From Faecalicatena sp. (GTDB lineage Bacteria > Bacillota > Clostridia > Lachnospirales > Lachnospiraceae), in contig VSNK01000035.1 in assembly GCA_009774255.1 (NCBI GenBank), positions 1 through 27,188 on the forward strand: DNA of 27,188 bases. Reading direction: 5' to 3'. This document shows positions 1-6,639 of the stretch, one piece after another. How positions within the stretch are numbered: position 1 is the first letter of the stretch; each line of letters begins with the position of its first letter. A program made the position numbers and the translations under genes. Below the pieces are notes generated by a model. That model searched no databases and was not told the origin of the DNA. It worked only from the letters and a program-made list of their open reading frames with translations.

Positions 1-77
1 GCACTGCGGCGTACAAGGTAGATGTCGCTATGCGACCGCCGCAGGCGAGAGTTTCGCAAGCGAAACTCTTTGTTCTT
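1..77 (+). repeat. Structured repeat family 1, copy a (5' leader of divIB)
   Basis: This copy matches 2532-2608 in 76 of 77 positions; the only difference is A48 against C2579. It folds as three abutting hairpins: 24-28/32-36 (loop TAT), 37-40/44-47 (loop GCA) and 49-56/61-68 (loop CAAG). It ends about 7 bases before the divIB ribosome binding site, so it probably lies in that mRNA's leader if the promoter is further left. The left end is cut by the window edge. The repeat is seen directly; any function is inference. Confidence 0.85.
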
Positions 78-94
78 ACATAAGGAGGAATTTC

Positions 95-1066
95 ATGGCA
101 TCGAAGAGACGTCAGAGGGGTGGTATGTCCGGGGGCGCAGTGTCCGGCCCGGCAGCCAGGAGCAGGGCGAGGCCCTACGGAGACGGAAGTCTGCCCGGCA
201 GAAATAAAAACGACAGTTATACAAGGGAAAAGCGGGATGCCAGACAGCCTTTTGATGAGAAAAACCGGGGAAGCCAGCCCAGGAGGCGTGGAAAGCAGAC
301 TACAAGGAGAAAGCCCAAGGGGAAGCTTTTACCGGGAATCCTGCTGGGAATCGCAGGGGCGCTGCTGTTGGGATATCTGGCCATACAGTTATTCGAGACA
401 AAAGAGATTACCGTGACTGGCAGCCGGTACTGTCCGGAACAGGAGATCAGGGACTGGCTGTTTGCGGACAATGAATCCGGCAATTCTCTTTACCTTTTAT
501 GGAAATATAACCAAAATGACGTGAAACAGCTTCCGGCGGTGGAGGAGACAAGAGTGACGCTCAAAGGTCCGGGACAGATTCAGGTTCAGGTGAAAGAAAA
601 GGATTTCAGCGGACGGATCGATTATAACGGAGTCTTTTTATATTTTGATCAGGAGGGGATTGCTTCTTTGATCACGGAAACGGTGATAGAAGGGGTACCT
701 TATATAGAAGGAATAGAAATCAAACCAGAGGAGGTCTTTCTTGGATCCGTGCTTCCTGTCACGGACGGGCAGATCTTTGATGAACTGAAAGAACTGATGC
801 CGCTGCTGGAAAAGCAGGGACTTTCTCCGGATAAGATCAGCTGCGCGGGGACGGATCTGACCCTCCATTTCGGAAATGTCCGGGTGCAGATCGGGAACAG
901 CCAGTTTGCGGACAGGCTGGCGCAGGTACCGCCAATCCTGGAAAAGCTGACGGAGCTGTACGCAGATCAGACCGGAGTGCTTCATCTGGAAAATTATGAT
1001 ATTTCCGGAAGTTCAATCCGTTTTGTTCCAGACACAGCGGCAGGATCGCAGCCAGATTCCCAGTGA
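95..1066 (+). CDS. divIB: Cell division protein DivIB/FtsQ
   Basis: This is a 323-residue bitopic divisome protein. It has a long, strongly basic N-terminal cytoplasmic region (about residues 1-77, rich in Arg, Lys and Gly). One membrane helix follows at about 79-100. The extracellular part begins with a POTRA-like segment (from about residue 103, starting EITVTGSRYC) and continues as the FtsQ/DivIB beta domain. In Gram-positive bacteria DivIB works with FtsL and DivIC to control septal peptidoglycan synthesis. The start is set by AAGGAGG at 82-88, seven bases before the ATG. ftsZ follows after 177 bases with no ftsA between them. The leader carries a structured repeat. The C-terminal end is low in similarity, as is usual for this family. 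I am confident of the family; the symbol ftsQ is equally acceptable. Confidence 0.88.
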   Translation: MASKRRQRGGMSGGAVSGPAARSRARPYGDGSLPGRNKNDSYTREKRDARQPFDEKNRGSQPRRRGKQTTRRKPKGKLLPGILLGIAGALLLGYLAIQLFETKEITVTGSRYCPEQEIRDWLFADNESGNSLYLLWKYNQNDVKQLPAVEETRVTLKGPGQIQVQVKEKDFSGRIDYNGVFLYFDQEGIASLITETVIEGVPYIEGIEIKPEEVFLGSVLPVTDGQIFDELKELMPLLEKQGLSPDKISCAGTDLTLHFGNVRVQIGNSQFADRLAQVPPILEKLTELYADQTGVLHLENYDISGSSIRFVPDTAAGSQPDSQ

Positions 1067-1134
1067 AAGTACTTTAAAAATGGAAATAAGCTGCATAAAT
1101 TGAGTAAAAAAATCAGAAAATACATAAAAATCTA

Positions 1135-1163
1135 TTGATTATTTGCCGAAAAGACTTTATTAT
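1135..1163 (+). promoter_or_regulatory. Candidate sigma-A promoter for ftsZ
   Basis: TTGATT at 1135-1140 and TATTAT at 1158-1163 are separated by 17 bases, in an A/T-rich gap between divIB and ftsZ. The match is reasonable but untested. Alternative -10 sequences such as TATACT (1163-1168) overlap it. Confidence 0.4.
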
Positions 1164-1243
1164 ATACTTATTGGATTATATCGTTCAATGATAATCAGGG
1201 ATGTATAGAGTATTGATAATAGATGATAAAGGAGGAAGTACTC

Positions 1244-2434
1244 TTGTTAGAAATTAAAACCAACGAATCAGAAGCCGCCGCACGGATCATCGTAGTCGGA
1301 ATTGGCGGGGGCGGCAATAATGCAGTGAACCGTATGATCGATGAACAGATTGCAGGTGTGGAATTTATTGCAATTAATACAGATAAACAGGCGCTTCAAC
1401 TGTGCAAGGCGCCGACATTGATGCAGATTGGAGAGAAGCTTACCAAGGGTCTTGGCGCCGGAGCACAGCCGGAGACAGGCGAGAAGGCTGCGGAGGAAAG
1501 CGAAGAAGATATTGCGGCTGCTTTAAAGGGCGCGGACATGGTGTTTGTGACCTGCGGTATGGGCGGCGGTACCGGGACCGGTGCCACACCGGTTGTTGCG
1601 CGGATCGCAAAGAACCAGGGCGCGCTTACGGTCGGAGTCGTGACCAAGCCGTTCCGTTTTGAATCCAGAACCCGTATGGCCAATGCGGTTGCAGGTATCG
1701 ACAAGCTGAAAGAGAGTGTGGACACCTTGATTGTCATCCCGAATGACAAGCTTCTTGAGGTGGTGGACAGAAGGACCACCATGCCTGAGGCTCTCAAGAA
1801 AGCGGATGAGGTATTGCAGCAGGGTATTCAGGGCATTACGGATCTGATCAATGTTCCGTCCCTGATCAACCTGGACTTTGCGGATGTCCAGACCGTTATG
1901 AAGGACAAGGGTATCGCGCATATCGGTATCGGAGAAGGTCGCGGGGATGACAAGGCACTCGAAGCCGTAAAGCAGGCCGTGGCAAGCCCTCTGCTTGAGA
2001 CAACGATTCAGGGTGCTTCCCATGTGATTATCAATGTATCCGGTGATATTACCCTGATGGATGCGTCGGATGCTGCAGAATTTGTACAGGAGCTTGCCGG
2101 AGAGAACGCGAGTATCATCTTCGGTGCTACTTATGATGACTCCAAATCTGATGAAGCAACAATTACCGTAATTGCCACCGGCTTACATAATGTAGGCGGC
2201 AGTTCTTCCAAGCTCAAAGCAAGACTCGAAGGACAGCAGAAGATGGGATCCATTCTTCCGTCCGGTGATATGGGCCGTATGTCTATGGATGGCGGTTCCA
2301 TGAGAAATGTGGGAACCAGGACACAGGCAGGGGTGCGTCCAATCGGAAGCCCGTCCCCGACGATACAGCCAAGGACGGCATCCGGCAATGTAAGAGAACA
2401 GTCTATCAAGATACCGGATTTCTTTAAGAAATAG
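1244..2434 (+). CDS. ftsZ: Cell division GTPase FtsZ
   Basis: FtsZ is the tubulin-like GTPase that polymerises into the Z ring at midcell. The N-terminal nucleotide-binding motif (VVGIGGGGNNAVNRM) is present, and so is the tubulin signature GGGTGTG in the stretch beginning CGMGGGTG. The T7 loop (NLDFADV) is also visible. After a variable Gly/Ser-rich linker the protein ends in SIKIPDFFKK, the usual C-terminal peptide that binds FtsA, SepF and other partners. I place the start at TTG 1244. The AAAGGAGG at 1228-1235 is eight bases upstream of it, and it lies inside the longer reading frame that begins at ATG 1223. This gives MLEIKTNES and 396 residues. A strong terminator follows directly. Confidence 0.96.
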   Translation: MLEIKTNESEAAARIIVVGIGGGGNNAVNRMIDEQIAGVEFIAINTDKQALQLCKAPTLMQIGEKLTKGLGAGAQPETGEKAAEESEEDIAAALKGADMVFVTCGMGGGTGTGATPVVARIAKNQGALTVGVVTKPFRFESRTRMANAVAGIDKLKESVDTLIVIPNDKLLEVVDRRTTMPEALKKADEVLQQGIQGITDLINVPSLINLDFADVQTVMKDKGIAHIGIGEGRGDDKALEAVKQAVASPLLETTIQGASHVIINVSGDITLMDASDAAEFVQELAGENASIIFGATYDDSKSDEATITVIATGLHNVGGSSSKLKARLEGQQKMGSILPSGDMGRMSMDGGSMRNVGTRTQAGVRPIGSPSPTIQPRTASGNVREQSIKIPDFFKK

Positions 2435-2440
2435 GCAAAG

Positions 2441-2475
2441 TCCGTCTTTCCGTATGGGGAAAGGCGGATTTTTTT
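2441..2475 (+). terminator. Intrinsic terminator of ftsZ
   Basis: An 11-bp stem (2441-2451 with 2458-2468, one G:T pair) is followed by seven T at 2469-2475, six bases after the ftsZ stop codon. The T-run merges into the first palindrome of the repeat array. Confidence 0.88.
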
Positions 2476-2516
2476 GTTCTATAGGAAATTTCTTCGAATT
2501 TTCCTATAGAACAAAA
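2472..2516. repeat. Palindrome P, first copy
   Basis: The arms 2472-2488 and 2500-2516 pair over 17 bp around an 11-base loop. Bases 2477-2516 are identical to 2607-2646, 130 bases further on. Together with the module that follows, it makes one unit of a two-unit tandem array. Confidence 0.9.
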
Positions 2517-2606
2517 CCCTCCGGGGGATGCGCACTGCGGCGTACAAGGTAGATGTCGCTATGCGACCGCCGCAGGCGCGAGTTTCGCAAGCGAAACTCT
2601 TTGTTC
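2517..2606 (+). repeat. Structured repeat family 1, copy b (type I stems)
   Basis: The module begins with TCCGGGGGATGCGCACT (2520-2536), which recurs exactly at 2650-2666. Three abutting hairpins follow: 2555-2559/2563-2567 (loop TAT), 2568-2571/2575-2578 (loop GCA) and 2580-2587/2592-2599 (loop CAAG). It ends CTTTGTTCT. The part from 2532 is nearly identical to copy a at the window start. Confidence 0.92.
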
Positions 2607-2646
2607 TTCTATAGGAAATTTCTTCGAATTTTCCTATAGAACAAAA
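2607..2646. repeat. Palindrome P, second copy
   Basis: This is an exact 40-base repeat of 2477-2516. It forms a 12-bp stem (2607-2618 with 2630-2641). It separates modules b and c of the tandem array. Confidence 0.9.
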
Positions 2647-2740
2647 AAATCCGGGGGATGCGCACTACGCGCATAAGGAAAATGGCTGCTATCGCAGCCG
2701 CGCTTCGGCGCGAGTGTGCGTCAAGACGCACACTTTGTTC
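2647..2740 (+). repeat. Structured repeat family 1, copy c (type II stems)
   Basis: It shares the TCCGGGGGATGCGCACT head and the CTTTGTTC tail with copy b but has different stems. The hairpins are 2684-2689/2694-2699 (loop TATC), 2700-2703/2708-2711 (loop TTCG) and 2713-2721/2726-2734 (loop CAAG). The order, abutment and CAAG loop match copy b, although the stem sequences differ. An inverted relative lies at the right end of the window. Confidence 0.92.
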
Positions 2741-2762
2741 AGCATTCATTTTGCGTGATTTC

Positions 2763-2828
2763 TGTCGAAATATATTCTAAAAGTCTCGTCAGCATCTGAC
2801 AAAAATTCGATTTGGAACAGCATATAAT
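2763..2828 (+). promoter_or_regulatory. Candidate Spo0A-activated promoter of spoIIGA-sigE
   Basis: A perfect TATAAT lies at 2823-2828. CTGACA (one mismatch to TTGACA) lies at 2796-2801, giving an unusually long 21-base spacer. A canonical 0A box, TGTCGAA, is at 2763-2769. One-mismatch boxes occur at 2797-2803 and, on the reverse strand, at 2785-2791. In Bacillus subtilis the spoIIG promoter is a sigma-A promoter with a 22-bp spacer that depends on Spo0A. The assignment here is by analogy. Confidence 0.6.
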
Positions 2829-2886
2829 AATTTTTGTGCATGAGGACTTGTTATGGGATTGTCTGTTTGGGAGATGAAAGCGAAGC

Positions 2887-3678
2887 ATGTATTATGAGCT
2901 GTACATAGATGTATTTTTTTTCATCAACTTTATGATGGATTCGCTGCTCCTTATGGCCGTAAAAAAAGTGCTGAGATGTTCCGTGCGGAACAGACGCGTT
3001 TTTTTGGGAGGCGCCCTGGGGGCCGGGCTGACCTGTATGGTTGTGGCGCTGCCCCTGCCTGCCGCCGTGAAAATTCCTGTATATTATGCGGGTATAAACG
3101 GGGTGATGCTGCGGATCGGGCTGAAAGTACAAAAGGGAAGAGATTTTCTGAAAGCTTTCGTGATCTTGTATACCGCGGCATTTTTGATGGGCGGAATCCT
3201 GTGGGCTGTGCGGCCCTGGCTTCGGGCGGGGAGCCTCTTCTTTGCGGCGGCAGTTCCGATCTATTATCTGCTGTGCGGTATCTGGCAGTATCTGACTCGC
3301 CTGCAAAGTCAGAACCGGCAGACCTGCGAAGTGATCTTATATATGGGAGTGGAAAAATACAGGGTATATGCACTGGTAGATACGGGGAATGGACTGACGG
3401 ATCCGGTATCCGGGGAACCGGTGAGTGTGATTGATCCGGCCTGTGCGCGGCAGATGCTGGAGAAAAACGGGGAGAACACGGGAATCCGATATATCCCTTA
3501 CCGTACGGTGAGCGGGGATGGGGTGATGCAGGTATTCCGGGCAGGGCAGATGAAAATCATTCTGCAGGCGGAACATGGGGAGTATACCATACGGCATCCA
3601 GTCATTGGAATCTGTGAAGGGCAGATTTCAGGAAAAGAGGATTATCAGATGATCCTCAATCCGGATGTCCTGCCGTGA
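2887..3678 (+). CDS. spoIIGA: Sporulation sigma-E processing peptidase SpoIIGA
   Basis: SpoIIGA is the membrane-embedded aspartic protease that removes the pro-sequence of sigma-E in the mother cell after a signal from the forespore. The N-terminal half (MYYELYIDVFFFINF onward, to about residue 140) is a series of hydrophobic membrane helices. The C-terminal half is cytoplasmic and contains the aspartyl-protease-like motif LVDTGNGLTDP, in which the first Asp is the expected catalytic residue. The length (263) is shorter than the roughly 309 residues of the B. subtilis protein. The start matches the family's typical MYYELYID. The ribosome binding site is weak (GGGAG about 13 bases upstream), and an in-frame stop at 2875-2877 rules out any longer form. 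sigE follows after 96 bases. Confidence 0.94.
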   Translation: MYYELYIDVFFFINFMMDSLLLMAVKKVLRCSVRNRRVFLGGALGAGLTCMVVALPLPAAVKIPVYYAGINGVMLRIGLKVQKGRDFLKAFVILYTAAFLMGGILWAVRPWLRAGSLFFAAAVPIYYLLCGIWQYLTRLQSQNRQTCEVILYMGVEKYRVYALVDTGNGLTDPVSGEPVSVIDPACARQMLEKNGENTGIRYIPYRTVSGDGVMQVFRAGQMKIILQAEHGEYTIRHPVIGICEGQISGKEDYQMILNPDVLP

Positions 3679-3774
3679 CTTGACTGAAATAACGAAATGT
3701 TCGATAAACATATAGTTTTGAGAGTTCCTGTCCATAACTGAAAGATTTGTGACTTAAAAAAGGAGGAAGAAAAA

Positions 3775-4515
3775 ATGGTTGTTAAGGTAGCGGTTCCACG
3801 GCAGTTTAAGCTGAAAATCATACCGGATTTTAAAGGGATCTTTTTTCCAAATCAGAAGGAGATCCACTACATCGGCGGGTCGGAGGTGCTTCCGGCGCCT
3901 CTGGAGACCGACGAGGAATCAGAGGTGATCGAGAATCTGGGGACGGAGCGGGATGAGCAGGCGAAAAAGCTGCTGATCGAACATAATCTCCGGCTGGTGG
4001 TGTACATCGCAAAGAAATTTGATAATACGGGAGTGGGAGTGGAGGACCTGATCTCGATCGGGACCATCGGTCTGATCAAAGCGATTAATACCTTCAATCC
4101 ACATAAAAATATCAAGCTGGCAACTTATGCATCCAGATGTATCGAAAATGAGATCCTGATGTATCTGCGCCGCAATAACAAGACGAAGATGGAGGTCTCT
4201 ATTGATGAACCACTGAATGTGGATTGGGACGGAAATGAGCTTCTGCTTTCCGACATTCTGGGAACCGAGGAGGACACGATCTATAAGGATCTGGAGAGCG
4301 AGGCAGAGCGTAGGCTCCTTGTAAAGGCGATTAATAAGCTGTCCAGCCGAGAAAAACTGATCGTACGTATGCGCTTCGGACTGGACAATCCGGACGGCGA
4401 GGAAAAGACCCAGAAGGAAGTGGCGGACTATCTTGGAATTTCACAGTCCTATATCTCCCGGTTGGAAAAAAAGATCATGCAGCGCCTGAAACGTGAGATG
4501 GTGCGGTACGAATGA
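3775..4515 (+). CDS. sigE: RNA polymerase sporulation sigma factor SigE precursor
   Basis: Sigma-E directs early mother-cell gene expression during sporulation. The protein has 246 residues and no region 1. Its first 25-30 residues (MVVKVAVPRQFKLKI onward) resemble the inhibitory, membrane-associating pro-sequence cleaved by SpoIIGA. Region 2 is clear (NLRLVVYIAKKFDN, DLISIGTIGLIKAI, LATYASRCIENEI). Region 4 has a helix-turn-helix (TQKEVADYLGISQSYISRLE). The start follows a strong AAAGGAGG. It should be cotranscribed with spoIIGA; a weak extra promoter (TTGACT 3680-3685, GATAAA 3703-3708, 17-base spacer) is possible. The stop codon abuts a 20-bp palindrome. Confidence 0.97.
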   Translation: MVVKVAVPRQFKLKIIPDFKGIFFPNQKEIHYIGGSEVLPAPLETDEESEVIENLGTERDEQAKKLLIEHNLRLVVYIAKKFDNTGVGVEDLISIGTIGLIKAINTFNPHKNIKLATYASRCIENEILMYLRRNNKTKMEVSIDEPLNVDWDGNELLLSDILGTEEDTIYKDLESEAERRLLVKAINKLSSREKLIVRMRFGLDNPDGEEKTQKEVADYLGISQSYISRLEKKIMQRLKREMVRYE

Positions 4516-4558
4516 TCATGTTACAGTTCACTGGCTGGCCAGTGAACTGTAACATGAT
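4515..4558. repeat. Repeat family 2, minimal palindrome after sigE
   Basis: The arms 4515-4534 and 4539-4558 form a perfect 20-bp stem with loop CTGG. The arms contain GTTACAGTTCAC, the same end sequence as the larger elements at 6307-6454 and 25996-26192. There is no T-run after it, so it is not a classic intrinsic terminator. It could protect the 3' end of the mRNA or be a reduced form of the repeat. Confidence 0.85.
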
Positions 4559-4591
4559 TTGATATAAGCGCCAAAAGGTTACAAAAACTTC

Positions 4592-4620
4592 TTTACGCCT
4601 CATCAATACAATGATATAAT
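4592..4620 (+). promoter_or_regulatory. Candidate promoter of the beta-CASP hydrolase gene
   Basis: TTTACG at 4592-4597 and a perfect TATAAT at 4615-4620 are spaced by 17 bases. The gene starts 64 bases further on. Confidence 0.6.
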
Positions 4621-4684
4621 ATTCACATTAAGATAATCATTTTGATGTGCAGGACGAGAAACTGCAGGAGAGTGGGGTGAAAGA

Positions 4685-6292
4685 ATGAAACTGACATTTG
4701 TAGGGGCTGCCCACGAGGTGACTGGGAGCTGTCATCTGCTGCAGGCGGCAGGAAAGAACATTTTAGTGGATTGCGGCATGGAACAGGGGATTGATCTGTA
4801 TGAGAATCCTGGACTGCCGATTGCTGAGAATGAAGTGGACTATGTGCTGCTGACACATGCGCATATCGATCATTCAGGCATGATTCCAAAGCTTGTCAAG
4901 AATGGATTTAAGGGCGAGGTGGTAAGCACCTTTGCCACGTCGGATCTGTGCAATATCATGCTTCGAGACAGTGCCCACATTCAGGAATTTGAAGCGGAGT
5001 GGCGCAACAGAAAAGGAAGACGTGCCGGATACCCAGAGTACGAGCCGATCTACGTGATGCAGGATGCCTTGGATGCCATCGAGCTGTTCCGTCCCTGCGG
5101 GTACGGACAGAGGATCCGGCTCTGCGAAGGAGTCGAGGTGCGTTTCACGGATGTGGGACATTTGCTGGGTTCTTCCAGTATTGAGGTGTGGGTCACGGAA
5201 GGAGAGGAGGAGCGCAAGATCGTATTCTCCGGCGATGTGGGCAACCAGAACCAGCCGATCCTCAGGGAGCCTTCTTATACGGAGGACGCGGATTATGTGG
5301 TGATCGAATCTACCTACGGCAATCGGCTACATACCACGGAAAAGGTGGATTATATCGGAACATTTACCCGGATCGTTAAGGAGACCTTTGACAAGGGAGG
5401 CAATGTGGTGATTCCATCTTTCGCGGTGGGCCGTACGCAGGAACTGCTGTATTTTATCCGGGAGATCAAGGAGCAGAACCTTCTTCCGGAATATTCGGAT
5501 TTTGAAGTTTACCTGGACAGCCCGCTGGCGATAGAGGCGACCAAGGTTTTTACCAAGAACATGAAGGGATGCTTTGATGAGGCGGCCATGAAGCTGGTCA
5601 ATTCCGGGATCAATCCTCTGGTATTTCCGGGGCTGAAGATCTCTACGGGCAGTGAAGATTCCAAGCAGATCAACTTTATTGAGAGGCCGAAGGTCATTAT
5701 CTCCGCTTCCGGCATGTGTGAGGCAGGGCGGATTCGGCATCATCTGAAGCATAATCTGTGGCGGGAGGAGTGTACGATCCTGTTCGTAGGCTATCAGGCG
5801 GGCGGAACGCTCGGACGGCGGATTCTGGAGGGCGAGAAGGAAGTGAAGCTCTTCGGAGAGACTATTGAGGTGCGCGCGCGGATCGAAAGTCTGCGCGGTA
5901 TCAGCGGCCATGCAGATCTGGACGGACTGCTGAAATGGCTGGAAGGCTTCAAAAAGGTTCCGAAGCATGTGTTCGTTGTACATGGCGAAGATACGGTGAC
6001 GGAGGAATTCGCGCAGACTGTGGAAGAGAAGTTCGGCTGTCCGGCATTTGCGCCGTTCCCGGGAGGGGAAGTGGATCTGATCACGGATGAGATCCTTTCC
6101 GAAGGTGTACGTATCCCGGTGAAGACGAAGAAGCCGGCGCAGAAGAAGGCGGATGCGGCGACAGAACGTCTGATTTCGGCTGCAAGGTGGCTCATGGATG
6201 TGGCTGCAAGATGTGAAGGCATGGCCAATAAGGACAAGGCAAAATTTGAAGCTCAGATTTTAAACCTTGCAGATAAGTGGGAAATCAAGTAA
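4685..6292 (+). CDS. Metallo-beta-lactamase/beta-CASP family hydrolase (RNA-specificity type)
   Basis: The 535-residue protein belongs to the metallo-beta-lactamase superfamily with a beta-CASP insert, the group that includes RNA nucleases related to CPSF-73/Ysh1. Zinc ligands are visible in THAHIDHSG (the HxHxDH motif), in TDVGHLLGSS and in FSGDVG. The beta-CASP part shows ESTYGNRLH, the SFAVGRTQELL motif and ISASGMCEAGRIRHH. The RNA-metabolising C-terminal part has ISGHADLDGLLKWL and VHGE. The last 60 or so residues are a Lys/Ala-rich extension, probably helical. The start follows GTGGGGTGAAAGA, a weak Shine-Dalgarno. It has its own promoter and does not seem to belong to the sporulation operon on its left. 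The substrate cannot be told from sequence. Confidence 0.9.
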   Translation: MKLTFVGAAHEVTGSCHLLQAAGKNILVDCGMEQGIDLYENPGLPIAENEVDYVLLTHAHIDHSGMIPKLVKNGFKGEVVSTFATSDLCNIMLRDSAHIQEFEAEWRNRKGRRAGYPEYEPIYVMQDALDAIELFRPCGYGQRIRLCEGVEVRFTDVGHLLGSSSIEVWVTEGEEERKIVFSGDVGNQNQPILREPSYTEDADYVVIESTYGNRLHTTEKVDYIGTFTRIVKETFDKGGNVVIPSFAVGRTQELLYFIREIKEQNLLPEYSDFEVYLDSPLAIEATKVFTKNMKGCFDEAAMKLVNSGINPLVFPGLKISTGSEDSKQINFIERPKVIISASGMCEAGRIRHHLKHNLWREECTILFVGYQAGGTLGRRILEGEKEVKLFGETIEVRARIESLRGISGHADLDGLLKWLEGFKKVPKHVFVVHGEDTVTEEFAQTVEEKFGCPAFAPFPGGEVDLITDEILSEGVRIPVKTKKPAQKKADAATERLISAARWLMDVAARCEGMANKDKAKFEAQILNLADKWEIK

Positions 6293-6306
6293 AATAGAGT
6301 TTATGT

Positions 6307-6454
6307 GTTACTGTTCACACGGTGTCGTGCACTCGCTGCACGGCATCCGGCCAATACAGTGATGGGGCGGGCATCCGGCTCCTCGCCGTCAGGCGACTTC
6401 TCAATGAGCCGGATGCCGTTACTGTGAGCACCCGGTTAGGGTGTGAACAGTAAC
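6307..6454 (-). repeat. Repeat family 2, long element A
   Basis: Perfect 14-base inverted ends (6307-6320 and 6441-6454) enclose nested hairpins: 6326-6331/6337-6342 and 6383-6387/6392-6396. Two copies of GGCATCCGGC (6342-6351 and 6370-6379) can each pair with GCCGGATGCC (6408-6417), so two folds compete. Read on the minus strand, the element matches element B at 25996-26192 in several blocks. It holds no reading frame of note. Confidence 0.85.
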
Positions 6455-6639
6455 GTGTGTGTTTCAGACAGCCATGCATCGGTGTATACGGGGCAGCCTG
6501 CCGATGCATGGCTGATGATATGATACTAAGTACAATTAAAAGGGGGGATGCCGGCTGAGGTGCCGCCAAACATATGGGTTACATACGGAAAGAATATTTT
6601 GGCTATACAAAAATACAAAAGAAAAGTGAGGAATGAAAT
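6455..6639 (+). other. Intergenic leader of putP with a hairpin
   Basis: Between element A and putP there is a 13-bp perfect stem (6470-6482 with 6501-6513, 18-base loop), then an A/T-rich run with a possible TATGAT at 6519-6524 that lacks a good -35. A second weak G/C-rich hairpin lies near 6550-6565. I tried to fit a known riboswitch and could not. Confidence 0.5.

Noticed and set aside
2874..2897. A seven-codon leader frame overlapping the spoIIGA start
   Set aside because: The only purine-rich sequence directly abuts its ATG, which is too close to act as a ribosome binding site, so translation is doubtful.
6455..6639. A riboswitch upstream of putP
   Set aside because: The hairpins did not fit any riboswitch pattern I know, and no expression-platform terminator with a T-run is present.
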